DNA from: Pseudomonas sp. PDM18
Lineage (GTDB): Bacteria > Pseudomonadota > Gammaproteobacteria > Pseudomonadales > Pseudomonadaceae
Length of the DNA stretch: 64,000 bases
Direction of reading: 5' to 3'
Assembly (NCBI RefSeq): GCF_014852585.1
Contig: NZ_JACVBX010000008.1
Span: 1-64,000, forward strand
The position numbers and the translations under genes are program-made. Under the pieces are notes generated by a model. That model was given only the letters and a program-made list of their open reading frames with translations. It was not told the DNA's origin and searched no databases. This document shows, one piece after another, positions 7,599 to 16,853 of this stretch; positions within the stretch are counted from its first letter, which is position 1, and every line of letters begins with the position of its first letter.

Positions 7599-8204
7599 TC
7601 AGAATCGTGAGCCAGGTTCCGTGAGGAAGCGAGCTTCTTCGGCCGTGGACTCGCGGCCGAGGATGGCATTGCGGTGAGGGAAGCGACCGAAGCGCTCGAT
7701 CACCACCTGATGCTTGCGCGCGTAGGCAAGGTAGCCGGCGAACAGGACCTTCTCGCTGTCGCTGGATTCCGCCTGCAGGGCTTCGAACAGGCGCACCGCC
7801 TCGTTCTGGCTGGCCAGGTCTTCGGCGTGCTCAAGGACGATATAGACGAATACTCGCTCGATGCGCGGCAGCTGGCGGTCGAAACCCGCCTCCAGCCCCT
7901 GGCGCACCAGTTGCTGGGCGCGGGCGTCGCCGGCATAGGCACGCGGCGTATCGCGCAAGACCATGCGCGGCAACTGGTCCAGCAGCAGGATCAGCGCCAG
8001 CCAGCTCTGCGGCTCGCGCTCCCACTCCCGCAGTCCGCCTTCCAGGGCCTGGCGCACCAGGCCGCCGAAACGGTTTTCCGAGTCCACGTCCTGGCAGGCG
8101 CTCTTGCCGAACCACAGCGCATTACGCTGGGCGGCGACTTCGTTGGCATCCAGCGCGCTGCCGAACCACCAGTCCAGCAGCGCTTGCCAGGGCGCGGCAG
8201 CCAT
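7599..8204 (-). CDS. DUF924 family protein
   Basis: A 201-residue cytoplasmic alpha-helical protein of the DUF924 family, recognised by LDWWFG near the start, LILLLDQLPRMVLRDTPRAYAGD in the middle and RFGRFPHRNAILGRESTAEEARFL at the end. The helices resemble TPR-like packing. Function is not known. Its ATG overlaps the fbp stop (TGATG), so it is translationally coupled to fbp, a pairing conserved in Pseudomonas. Confidence 0.88.
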   Translation of the reverse strand: MAAAPWQALLDWWFGSALDANEVAAQRNALWFGKSACQDVDSENRFGGLVRQALEGGLREWEREPQSWLALILLLDQLPRMVLRDTPRAYAGDARAQQLVRQGLEAGFDRQLPRIERVFVYIVLEHAEDLASQNEAVRLFEALQAESSDSEKVLFAGYLAYARKHQVVIERFGRFPHRNAILGRESTAEEARFLTEPGSRF

Positions 8205-9217
8205 CAGCCTTCCTTGTGGTAGGCGGTGGCGCGCTCGACTTCTTCCTTGGAGCCCAGGAACACCGCAACGCGCTGGTGCAGGTTCTCCGGCTGGATGTCG
8301 AGGATGCGCTGGTGGCCGTTGGTGGCTGCACCGCCGGCCTGTTCGATGATGAAGGACATCGGGTTGGCTTCGTACATCAGGCGAAGCTTGCCGGGCTTCT
8401 CCGGCTCACGGGAGTCGCGCGGGTACATGAAGACGCCGCCGCGGGTCAGGATGCGGTGCACGTCGGCCACCATGGAGGCAATCCAGCGCATGTTGTAGTT
8501 CTTGCCCAGCGGGCCTTCCTTGCCGGCCAGCAGTTCGTTGACGTAACGCTTCACCGGGGCTTCCCAGTGGCGCTCGTTGGACATGTTGATGGCGAATTCG
8601 GCGGTGCTGGTAGGAACGGTGATGTTCTCGTGGGTGAGCACGAAGCTGCCCAACTCGCGGTCCAGGGTGAAACCCTTCACGCCGTTGCCCAGAGTCAGGA
8701 TCAGCATGGTCTGCGGACCGTAGATGGCATAACCGGCGGCGACCTGGGTGGTGCCCGGCTGGAGGAAGGCTTCCTCGCGCAGGCTGTCGTTCTGGCTCAG
8801 GTACTCATGCGGGCAGCGCAGCACGGAGAAGATGGTGCCGACCGAGACGTTGACGTCGATGTTGGAGGAGCCGTCCAGCGGATCGAAGACCAGCAGGTAG
8901 GCGCCCTTGGGGTACTTGCCCGGAATCTGGTAGGGATGGTCCATTTCCTCGGAAGCCATGCCGGCCAGATTGCCGGCCCATTCGTTGGCTTCCAGGAGGA
9001 TCTCGTTGGAGATCACGTCCAGCTTCTTCTGCACTTCACCCTGCACGTTCTCGGTGCCCATGCTGCCTAGAACGCCACCCAGGGCGCCCTTGGATACGGC
9101 ATGGCTGATTTCCTTGCAGGCGCGCGCTACTACCTCGACGAGGAAGCGCAGGTCGGCCGGGGTGTTGTGACTGCGGGTCTGCTCGATCAGATAGCGGCTC
9201 AGGGTAACGCGGGACAT
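8204..9217 (-). CDS. fbp: fructose-1,6-bisphosphatase class 1
   Basis: A 337-residue class I enzyme that removes the 1-phosphate from fructose-1,6-bisphosphate for gluconeogenesis, essential in pseudomonads growing on organic and amino acids. The metal and substrate motif [11 protein letters not shown] is at residues 111-121. GTIFSVLR and GGVFMYPRD segments are also present. Length is normal. It is the first gene of the leftward group, with DUF924 overlapping its stop codon. In PAO1, as I recall, a glyoxalase gene separates fbp from estA; it is absent here. Confidence 0.97.
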   Translation of the reverse strand: MSRVTLSRYLIEQTRSHNTPADLRFLVEVVARACKEISHAVSKGALGGVLGSMGTENVQGEVQKKLDVISNEILLEANEWAGNLAGMASEEMDHPYQIPGKYPKGAYLLVFDPLDGSSNIDVNVSVGTIFSVLRCPHEYLSQNDSLREEAFLQPGTTQVAAGYAIYGPQTMLILTLGNGVKGFTLDRELGSFVLTHENITVPTSTAEFAINMSNERHWEAPVKRYVNELLAGKEGPLGKNYNMRWIASMVADVHRILTRGGVFMYPRDSREPEKPGKLRLMYEANPMSFIIEQAGGAATNGHQRILDIQPENLHQRVAVFLGSKEEVERATAYHKEG

Positions 9218-9404
9218 GGAAGGCTCCGGGGGAGAAGAAGGTGGAAAAAATCAGGGCGCATTCTAGCGTGGAAACGTCCGCGACGCCTCCTGCACGGCGA
9301 CCTCGCAGAATGCTTGGAGCCCGCCGGGAACGGGCAGTTCCCCGACGCTCATCGGCGCCGCGACCTTCAGCCGCGCAGCGCAATGCGCGCGCGGGAAAGA
9401 AAGC

Positions 9405-9434
9405 GGGGCGACAGTCGGACCCGACCGTCGCCCC
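9405..9434 (-). terminator. probable terminator after estA
   Basis: On the minus strand GGGGCGACGGTCGG-GT-CCGACTGTCGCCCC forms a 14-pair hairpin with one mismatch, 20 bases after the estA stop. It is followed by GCTTTCTTT, a modest U tract. Confidence 0.7.
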
Positions 9435-9454
9435 ACATCACTTGCGTGATCCGG

Positions 9455-11362
9455 TCAGAAGTCCAGGCTCAAGGCCAGGTTCACCCCCTGCGCCAGGTCG
9501 TCGCTGCTGCGGTGCGCGCTGTAGCCGCCACGCAACGACAGCTCCGGGGTCAGCTTCTGGGCGAAGCCGATGGTGGCACGCTGCAGGTGGCTCTGCGGGG
9601 TGTAGCCTTGCAGGCTGAAGCCGACGTCCGGCAGGCTGGTGAAGTTCATGCCGACGTTCTGGGTGTCGTCGGCATATTCGCGCTCCACGGCGACCTCGCC
9701 GAACAGCTGGGTTTCCTGGGACAGGTCCAGCTTGCCCTGCAGGCCGACGCCGAGTCGGCGGGAGTAGCGGTTCTGCTCATCAAAGGCCAGCGCGGTGGAA
9801 CGGCCGCTGTCCTCTTCGTAGCTGTCCACCTTCACCCGTGCCCAGTCGGCGCTGACGAAGGGCGACAGGTGCCAGTTCTCGCCACCCTGGGCGATGTCGT
9901 AGCCCAGTCGGCCGCTGAAGGCCAGGAGGCTGCCGTCGGTATCGGCCTTCTCCTCTACCTCGTGGTTGATGATGGAGAACTTGCGGTTGGCATCGTCGAA
10001 GTCGAGCTTGCCGCCGGTCACGGAGGCATCAGCCCACCAGCGGTTCTGCTGGAACTGCACGAACAGGCTGCCCAGGTAGCTGTTGAGCTTGTAGTCGGAA
10101 TCGTCCGAGCCCAGCTCCAGCTTCTGCCGGTAGAAGCCCAGTGAGCCGCCGACACGCCAGGCGTCATCGAGGCGGTAGCTGGTGCCCAGGGTCAGGTTGG
10201 CGCCGTAGCCGGAGCCGTCGGCTGCGCTGTCCTGGTCGTCGTAGTCCAAGTGTTGCGCGCCGCCGGTGACGAAGCCGCGCCACTGGCCGGTGCCCTGCCA
10301 GTTTTCCCAGTCCGCCAGCCACTGGCTGCGCAACTGGTCCTGGTAGGCGTTGTACGTGCCCAGGGCCATTTCCGGCAGCATGGTCGCTTCCCACGGGGCG
10401 GAGAGCACCGAGTAGGCGTAATCGGCGATCAGGCTCTGGCCGGCGATGGTCGGGTGCACGCCGTCGTTGAAGATCAGCTTGGTCGGGTCGGGGTTGCTGC
10501 CGTGGCGGCCGTAGACCGCGTTCTCGGGGCAGCTGTTGCCGCTGAAGCAGGTACCGACCAGGTTCTGGCCGGTGGCCAGGCCGTAGGCGCCAGGGTTGGC
10601 CAGCACTTCCTTGAACATCGCCGGAATGTTCAGCGGGATGACGTTGGCATTCGACGCAGCCAGTTGGCTGACCAGCTCCTGGTTGAAGATACCCGACAGC
10701 TGGGTGCCGAAGGATTGCAGCGCAGTGCCGTTGGTAGCGGGTGTCTGGCCAAGGTCAGGCAGCAGCCAGACCATGATGTAGCGCGCACCCGCGTTGTGCA
10801 GCGCATCCACGCTGTCCACCAGACGACCGGCCGCCGCGCGGGCCGTGGGGTCGTTGGTGATGCGCAGCTGAAGGAAGTCGTTGCCGCCGCCGGTGAGGTA
10901 GTAGAGCGCGTTCGGGTCGGCACGGTTGTTCACCAGGTAGCCGTCGCGGGTACGGCTGTTGGAGCCGGAGGTGACCACCGAGCCACCGGCAGCGGTGATC
11001 GAATCGTAGATCTGGTCGGTACGGTAGCCGCCTACGGCCCAGTTGTTGCCGTCCACGGTGTCGGGGACCAGCGAGGTCGAGGGGTTGAGGTCGGTGCCAC
11101 TGATACCCAGTTTCCCGCCCAGGATCATCGGCGCGGTGGGGCCGAATATCTCGCCGCTGCCGTCCAGGTAGGTTGGGCCGACACGGTTGGTGAAACGGGT
11201 GCTGGCGCCGGCAGGGCCGCCGGCGTCGGCGAACTGTCCGGAATCGCTCAGGCTGTCGCCGAAGACGACCAGGGTGGAATACGGCGAAGGGGCTGCAGAG
11301 GCCTGTGTGGCAATGGCCAATGCGCACGCAGCCGCCAGCGGGGTGAGCGCCTTTCTGATCAT
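9455..11362 (-). CDS. estA: autotransporter GDSL esterase EstA
   Basis: A 635-residue autotransporter. The Sec signal spans residues 1-24 (cleavage around ASAA-PSPY). The passenger is a GDSL esterase with nucleophile Ser38 in VFGDSLSDSGQ, a GGGNDF oxyanion block and DGVHPT carrying the catalytic Asp/His. From about residue 370 an Autotransporter barrel follows, ending in the membrane signature LALSLDF. EstA displays lipase/esterase activity at the cell surface and in P. aeruginosa affects rhamnolipid production and motility. The start MIRKAL is chosen over one 11 codons upstream, by homology and a GGAG 8 bases before it. Confidence 0.96.
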   Translation of the reverse strand: MIRKALTPLAAACALAIATQASAAPSPYSTLVVFGDSLSDSGQFADAGGPAGASTRFTNRVGPTYLDGSGEIFGPTAPMILGGKLGISGTDLNPSTSLVPDTVDGNNWAVGGYRTDQIYDSITAAGGSVVTSGSNSRTRDGYLVNNRADPNALYYLTGGGNDFLQLRITNDPTARAAAGRLVDSVDALHNAGARYIMVWLLPDLGQTPATNGTALQSFGTQLSGIFNQELVSQLAASNANVIPLNIPAMFKEVLANPGAYGLATGQNLVGTCFSGNSCPENAVYGRHGSNPDPTKLIFNDGVHPTIAGQSLIADYAYSVLSAPWEATMLPEMALGTYNAYQDQLRSQWLADWENWQGTGQWRGFVTGGAQHLDYDDQDSAADGSGYGANLTLGTSYRLDDAWRVGGSLGFYRQKLELGSDDSDYKLNSYLGSLFVQFQQNRWWADASVTGGKLDFDDANRKFSIINHEVEEKADTDGSLLAFSGRLGYDIAQGGENWHLSPFVSADWARVKVDSYEEDSGRSTALAFDEQNRYSRRLGVGLQGKLDLSQETQLFGEVAVEREYADDTQNVGMNFTSLPDVGFSLQGYTPQSHLQRATIGFAQKLTPELSLRGGYSAHRSSDDLAQGVNLALSLDF

Positions 11363-11377
11363 TCTGCTACTCCATGC

Positions 11378-11390
11378 TTTGTTGTTATTT
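11378..11390 (-). promoter_or_regulatory. CA-rich motif in the estA leader (possible Hfq/Crc target)
   Basis: Minus-strand AAATAACAACAAA, about 16-28 bases before the estA ATG and next to its ribosome site, fits the AAnAAnAA pattern bound by Hfq with Crc in Pseudomonas catabolite repression. This is motif-level evidence only. Confidence 0.5.
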
Positions 11391-11463
11391 GGCAATCAGA
11401 ACAACCAAGACAGTATCAGAATTTCTACAGGCGACACCCCTATCTTGCGGCGATCCGCGTCGA

Positions 11464-12828
11464 TCAGCGCGCCTGACGATTGCTTCGCAACAGGCTCAGC
11501 GCCATCAGCGCGAGCAGGCCGACGCCTGCCAGCAGCAACGCCCAAAGGCCGTAGCGTTTCCAGTGGGTATCAACCTTGGCTGTATTCGCCGGCAATTGTG
11601 TCGCCGGCGCTTGAAGAGTGCCCTTGAGCCGTGCTTCGCCCATGCTCGCCAGGCGCTTGGGCTCGTAGCCCGGCACCAGGGTGGTCAGCGGCAGGCTGCC
11701 ATCGCTGATGGAGCTGCCGCCCACCACCAGTTCGTAAGGCGCGCCGCCGCGGGCGAGGAATACCAGCTCGCTGGCACGAACCCCCACGCTCAGATGCGCC
11801 GTCGAACCGCCCAGGCCGCCGCCGCGCGAATCCACCTGCAAGCGCAGCTCGCCCAGGGTGGTGCCGGGCAGTTCCAGCTCTTCCTGGGTGATTTCTCCGC
11901 CCTGCCCCGGCAGGCGATACAGCACGCCGCGCGTCAGGGGAGTCCACTGCACATTGCCGTCATGGCGGCCGGAGATCACCACCGGCGCCAGGGTGTTGTC
12001 CTGCTGCAGGGGAATCCGCACGCGCTCCACTGGCAGCGCCAGCGGCAGGCTCCAGCTGAAGTCGCCGTTGTTGTCGGCCTTGGCCGCCAGCGGCTCGGAC
12101 CAGAGCATCGGTACCGGGCCGCTACTGCTGCGGCTGCCGCTGAGCGTGGCGCCGACCAGTTGCGCGGCCTGCTCCGGCGACTCCCACCAAAGGCGCAGAT
12201 AGCGCGCCGCCTGGCCGGGCAGCGCGATGTCGTTCTGTTCGATGCGTTGGCCGTTGAAATCCAGCCGCGCCAGCTGCCCTTCCCCCAGGGAACGCCAGTG
12301 CTCCAGGTCGTCGCTGGCCTCGATGCGCAGGCGCTGGAAGCCGTCGCTGTCCGCCGTCCAGTCCAGCTGCAAGCGATCCAGTGGCAAATCGCCGGAACCG
12401 GTTTCCAGCAGCCAGCCGCGCAGTTCCTGGGTCTTGCCCTGGGCAGGCGCGTTCGGAGTGATTTCGAGGATGGTGCCGGTGGTGCTGCGGACGATCTTCA
12501 GGTTGTCGCCGGCCGCGCTGCCGGAAGCACCGCGCAGCGGGAAGATGCGCGCCTGCACTTCGCTGCGCACCTCCTTCTCGCTGGCCGCACTGGAGCGCAG
12601 GCTGTAGGGCAGCGCCTCGCCTTCGGCGTTGAAGATGCGTACGTCGCGCAAGTCGCCATGGCGGGCCGCGAACAGCACCTCGATGGGCAATTGCACGCGG
12701 TACCACGGACCGTCGCCGGACACTTCCAGCGGAACGCGGTTGGCGAAGTCCGCCGGCGTGGGCGCGGCACTCGCCTGGTTGCCCAACAGGCAGGCACCTG
12801 CGAGCAGAACGAAGGTATTGAGCTTCAT
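11464..12828 (-). CDS. DUF3999 family envelope protein
   Basis: A 454-residue protein with a signal peptide (residues 1-21, LLGNQASA-APTP), a long beta-rich periplasmic part, and one C-terminal transmembrane helix (about 424-446, GLWALLLAGVGLLALMALSLL) followed by a basic tail. This matches DUF3999, which regularly accompanies DUF2339. Here its ATG overlaps the DUF2339 stop by 4 bases, so both are made from one mRNA and probably act together in the inner membrane. The function is unknown. Confidence 0.88.
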   Translation of the reverse strand: MKLNTFVLLAGACLLGNQASAAPTPADFANRVPLEVSGDGPWYRVQLPIEVLFAARHGDLRDVRIFNAEGEALPYSLRSSAASEKEVRSEVQARIFPLRGASGSAAGDNLKIVRSTTGTILEITPNAPAQGKTQELRGWLLETGSGDLPLDRLQLDWTADSDGFQRLRIEASDDLEHWRSLGEGQLARLDFNGQRIEQNDIALPGQAARYLRLWWESPEQAAQLVGATLSGSRSSSGPVPMLWSEPLAAKADNNGDFSWSLPLALPVERVRIPLQQDNTLAPVVISGRHDGNVQWTPLTRGVLYRLPGQGGEITQEELELPGTTLGELRLQVDSRGGGLGGSTAHLSVGVRASELVFLARGGAPYELVVGGSSISDGSLPLTTLVPGYEPKRLASMGEARLKGTLQAPATQLPANTAKVDTHWKRYGLWALLLAGVGLLALMALSLLRSNRQAR

Positions 12829-15800
12829 GCGGAGGGTTGCTCCTGTTGCGGTTGCTCTTCAGGCACCGGCCGGCGCGGCGGCAGCGGCGCGAAGTAGCCA
12901 ACGATCAGCATCAGCACGCCGACGCCGATGAAGGAAATGATGCGTTCCAGGCTGCCGCCGCTGGCGCGGTCGACGAGGAACAGCTTGATCACCACCACGA
13001 CCAGCAGCACCGCACCAACCAGCCAGAAGTCGCGGCGACCACGCAGATGCCCGGCGATCATCAGGCCCAGGGCGATCAGCGCCCAGACGATGGACAACCC
13101 GGCCTGCACCAGCATCGACTGGCTCAAGGAGTCGAACTCGAACGACACGCCGCCCCAGTGGTGCGCGGTACGGCACACGGCCATGGTCAGCAGGGCGAAC
13201 AGCGAAGCGCCGAGCACCGCCTGCACCGGCAGGCGCAGGGTCGACTCGGCCACGCCCAGTTGCGGCAGGCCCAGGCGCGTCCACTGGAAGATCGCCGCCA
13301 GCACGATGAGCATGCCCAGCTCCAGCGGGTTCACCAGCGGCAGGTAGGGCAGCGGGTCAGCCGCTCCGTTGCTGAACAGGTTGACCAGCCAGAACCAGCC
13401 CAGCAGCGCCAGGGCTACCGGGGCGGCGGCGATGGCGCGGTACTCACGCTCGAAGGCCGCCACCGGCCACGGCAGGCGTGCGACCCCACCCATGAGGATG
13501 AGGAACAGGCTCGGCACCAGCGCCCAGCCCAGCCAGCGCCAGGCGTTGTAATGCTCGGCCAGGGCGAAGAACAGGTAGCGCAGTTCCAGCGCCAGCACGC
13601 CGAGGATCAGCCAGCAGCCCAGCACATGGGCCGCCTGCGCAGCACGGTGCGGCAGCAGTGCAGCCAGTCGGCGCAGGGTGAAGAAGTGCACCGCGAACAC
13701 CAGCAGCCAGCCGAGCCAGCCCAGTTCGGCCAGCGGGTGGTACTGCGGGTTCCAGGCGCTGGCCAGCGCCACCAGCGACACCGGCACCAGCGCCAGGCAC
13801 AGCAGCGCCAGCGCGCGCCATTGCTCGCGACGCGCCAGCAGCGACCAGAGGCCGACGCTGATTGCCGCCACCAGCAGTGCCACGTGCTCTCGCATCTCGC
13901 CGGGCACGAAGCGGGCGATCTCCCACAACGCGGTCAGCGCCCACCAACCGGCGCCCCACACCAGCAGCAGCTGCGACAACTGCTCCAGGCCAAGGCCACC
14001 CAGCGCCAGGTTGCGCTCGCGTTCGCTGGCCCGGTGCAGGCGCCAGGCGCCAACCAGCGCGGCCAGCGCCAGCACCGTAGGTGTCCAGAAGCCCATGTGC
14101 GCCAGCGGTTTCAGACCCTCGCTGGGCAAGTCGCCAAACAGTGCCGAGCCGCCGAGCAGGAAGGCCCCGGCACCGATCACCTGCAGCACCAGGCCGAAGA
14201 CGAAGGCCGCGCGCTGCTGCAATTGCAGGCTCAGCCAGAGGATCAGCAGGCCGCTGCCGGCCCAGACGGCGGCGGCGGTCTGCCACGACAGCACGAAGAG
14301 TACGGCGAGGTTGATAAAGGCCAGGCCCAGCAGCAGAACCACACTCAGGCCGAGCATCAACCGGCGGTCGTCACGCACCAGGGAATCGCGCGCGGCGATC
14401 AGCATGGCAGCGATCAGCGCCAGGCCGATCAGCGAGGCAGTCACCAGCCCGCGCCAACCCGAGCCGAGCACACCACTGCCCTCCTGCGCGCCATGCAGAT
14501 GCAGGAGGAACACCGCACCGCCCAGCAATTGCACCGCAAAGGCGCAGGCCAGGAAGGTGCGCGAGCGCAGGCGCAGCGCGGCGAACAGGGTCGCCAGACC
14601 GGCCACGGCCCAGCTCATGGCCGTGCCGTCCGCGCCCATCAGCAGCGGCGCGATCAGGTAGAGGAAGGCGAGGCCGAAGGCCGCCAGCACCGGGCAGGCA
14701 TTCGGCTCCCAACTGCGCAGGGTTTGCGCATCGGCATTGCGCAGATTCCAGAAGCTGAACAGCAGCGCCACGCCGAGCATCAATGCGCCCAGCGGTGCGC
14801 CGTCGAGCAGCGTCAGCGACTGCGGGTCGGCGCGCAGTTCGCCGAGGAAGGCCAGTGCCGCACCGATTTGCAGCAGCAAGGCGAAAATCCGCGCCAGCGG
14901 CCGCTGTTGGCGCAAGCCGAGCCAGAAGATGCCGGCGCCTTCCACAGCCCAGGCGGCGGAGGTCCAGCGTGCATCCAGGCCCAGCGGGATCGCCAGCGTG
15001 CCGAACACTACGCCCAGCGCCAGACAGGCTTCCACCAGCAGCAGCGCACGGCCGGCGGTGCGCCCGGCCAGGAGGCGAGCGAGCACCATGTAGAACAGGC
15101 CCAGCGCCAAGGCGCTGAACGCCGCGCCGAACTCCAGATGCTGGATGATCCCGTATTGCAGACCGAAGCCCACCAGCGGCGTGCCGAACAGCACGGTGCC
15201 GTCGACGTAGTCGGTCTGCCGCGCCGACCAGCGCAGCAGCGCCTCGCGGGAATCATCCTCCGGCTCGCCAGTCGCCTCGCGCAGGCGACGGCGGGCGAAC
15301 AGCAGACCGATGGCGACGTAGGTGAGGAAGAACAGGATCAGGAACGGCTCGGTCGTGCCGAGCAGCTCCGGCTTGTATGACCGCAGTCCCCAGGCCAGAC
15401 CGATACCGAAGGTGCCGAAGAAACCGATCAGGTTAAGCATTCGCCAGGCCTTGAACCAAGCGATGGCGAAGATGCCGGTATTGAGCAGGGCGAAGTAGCT
15501 GAACAACGCGACGTGGCTGCCACCGCCGGTGGACGCCAGGATCGGCGCGGCGAAACCGCCCAGCGCCGCGGCGGCGGCAAGGCCCACGGCGTCCTGCAGG
15601 ATGGCGAGAATCGCCGAGAACAGGGTGACCGCCACCAGCAGCACGAAGCCGGCCTTCGGATCGATCAGCACTTCGCCATGGTTCATCGCCGGGTACAGCT
15701 TGATGCTGGCGAACACCGTCAGGTAGAGCACGGCGACGCCGGTGCCCTGGAGGATCAATGCATAGGCCGGGCGCCGGTGACGCAGCCACCAACCGAGCCC

Positions 15801-16532
15801 GAGCAGCGCCAACGCGGCGGCGGCGGTGCCGATGTAGGGGCCTTGCGGCGGCATGGTCATGCCTTCGGTGGCGTAGCGCAGCAGGAAGGCCAGGCCGAGG
15901 AACAGCAGCACAACGCCGACGCGCAGCACGGTGTTGCCGCCCAGCAGCCAGTCGCGGGCGGCGCCGAAGGCGCGGTCGAACAGGGAAGGCACGGGCGGAG
16001 ATGGCGGCAGCGGTGGTGCGGAAGGCGCCGGCTGCGGCTGGGCCTCGGACTCCTCGGCGCGAGCCTGGGAGGCAGGCCTTTGCATCGGTTCGAGCACCAG
16101 GTCGGACCACTCGATGGGCGCCTCTACCCGCGCGGCAGCCGCCGGAGTCGGCGCCAGCTCGTCGGTGGGCAGTTCGATGTTCCACTCCAGCTCGGCAGCA
16201 GCAGGTTCGCTGACAGGTGTCTCGGGCTCGGGCACGTCCTGTGCGGCCGGCATTTGCGGCGCAACGTGCTCGACGCTGGCCGGCGGCGTCTGCCCGCTCG
16301 TGCCACGTTCCACCTGCAGCAGGCGCTCATATAGTGCCTTGGTGCCCTGGTCAAAGCGCTCGCCGAAGGCCTTCAGCTCACCGCGAAGGCTCGCGTTCTC
16401 CCGCTGCAGGCTATGCAGCGCGAAGGTCTGCCCCAGTGCGAGGCCAACCACCGCGCCCAATACCGCCCCGGTGATCGACTCGCCCGCAGCGGCGCCGATG
16501 ACCAGGCCGACCAGCATGAAAATCCATTGCAT
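12825..16532 (-). CDS. giant DUF2339 multi-pass membrane protein
   Basis: A 1235-residue protein. It opens with a short glycine-rich hydrophobic segment (MQWIFMLVGLVIGAAAGES). A coiled coil follows (about 38-70, LQRENASLRGELKAFGERFDQ), then an acidic Pro/Ala-rich linker (about 75-210). The rest, from about residue 225, is an array of more than twenty hydrophobic helices, as in DUF2339. The ATG at 16530-16532 is preceded by AAGGA. It forms an operon with DUF3999. Roles in envelope or polymer handling have been suggested for such proteins, but nothing in the sequence fixes one. Confidence 0.88.
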   Translation of the reverse strand: MQWIFMLVGLVIGAAAGESITGAVLGAVVGLALGQTFALHSLQRENASLRGELKAFGERFDQGTKALYERLLQVERGTSGQTPPASVEHVAPQMPAAQDVPEPETPVSEPAAAELEWNIELPTDELAPTPAAAARVEAPIEWSDLVLEPMQRPASQARAEESEAQPQPAPSAPPLPPSPPVPSLFDRAFGAARDWLLGGNTVLRVGVVLLFLGLAFLLRYATEGMTMPPQGPYIGTAAAALALLGLGWWLRHRRPAYALILQGTGVAVLYLTVFASIKLYPAMNHGEVLIDPKAGFVLLVAVTLFSAILAILQDAVGLAAAAALGGFAAPILASTGGGSHVALFSYFALLNTGIFAIAWFKAWRMLNLIGFFGTFGIGLAWGLRSYKPELLGTTEPFLILFFLTYVAIGLLFARRRLREATGEPEDDSREALLRWSARQTDYVDGTVLFGTPLVGFGLQYGIIQHLEFGAAFSALALGLFYMVLARLLAGRTAGRALLLVEACLALGVVFGTLAIPLGLDARWTSAAWAVEGAGIFWLGLRQQRPLARIFALLLQIGAALAFLGELRADPQSLTLLDGAPLGALMLGVALLFSFWNLRNADAQTLRSWEPNACPVLAAFGLAFLYLIAPLLMGADGTAMSWAVAGLATLFAALRLRSRTFLACAFAVQLLGGAVFLLHLHGAQEGSGVLGSGWRGLVTASLIGLALIAAMLIAARDSLVRDDRRLMLGLSVVLLLGLAFINLAVLFVLSWQTAAAVWAGSGLLILWLSLQLQQRAAFVFGLVLQVIGAGAFLLGGSALFGDLPSEGLKPLAHMGFWTPTVLALAALVGAWRLHRASERERNLALGGLGLEQLSQLLLVWGAGWWALTALWEIARFVPGEMREHVALLVAAISVGLWSLLARREQWRALALLCLALVPVSLVALASAWNPQYHPLAELGWLGWLLVFAVHFFTLRRLAALLPHRAAQAAHVLGCWLILGVLALELRYLFFALAEHYNAWRWLGWALVPSLFLILMGGVARLPWPVAAFEREYRAIAAAPVALALLGWFWLVNLFSNGAADPLPYLPLVNPLELGMLIVLAAIFQWTRLGLPQLGVAESTLRLPVQAVLGASLFALLTMAVCRTAHHWGGVSFEFDSLSQSMLVQAGLSIVWALIALGLMIAGHLRGRRDFWLVGAVLLVVVVIKLFLVDRASGGSLERIISFIGVGVLMLIVGYFAPLPPRRPVPEEQPQQEQPSA

Positions 16533-16744
16533 GCTTTCGAATCCTTGAGGTTCTGTGCGAGTCCATCCCGACCCGGACGGCAAGGTCCGGGAGGCTGAGT
16601 ATATCGGCCCAAGTCCCTGGCCTGCGTTCACTATCTCTCAGCTTCACAGGATCAGACGCCGCGACGCCCCCTTCCAGCCACGTGACGCGCTTCGATTTAC
16701 TGCCCAGTGCCATCCCGTCCAGCGCCAGCGCTGTCAGGCGATCC

Positions 16745-16783
16745 GTTCGCGAGCACTAGGGCCGCCGGGTGACTCGCCCTACG
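16745..16783. repeat. variant single REP element with CTAG-containing interior
   Basis: GTTCGCGAGC at the left and CTCGCCCTACG at the right match REP ends, but the middle is replaced by ACTAGGGCCGCCGGGTGA. A comparable substitution is seen in one arm of the element at 36872. The rest of the non-coding interval 16533-16853 holds nothing recognisable apart from this and the typA terminator. Confidence 0.6.
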
Positions 16784-16809
16784 AAAAGCGCCCGCGCCTT
16801 GCGACAGGC

Positions 16810-16840
16810 AAAAAAAAGCCGGGCATGAGCCCGGCTTTTT
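16810..16840 (-). terminator. typA terminator
   Basis: AAAAAAAAGCCGGG-CATGAG-CCCGGCTTTTT forms a strong hairpin. Read on the minus strand it ends in eight T residues, 13 bases after the typA stop. It could also work in the opposite direction. Confidence 0.92.
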
Positions 16841-16853
16841 CACTGCTGATCGA

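Noticed and set aside
12837-15380. An 847-residue open frame antisense to the DUF2339 gene
   Set aside because: It is very rich in Gln, His and Arg with no domain, the usual mirror of a GC-rich membrane-protein gene, and no ribosome site precedes it.
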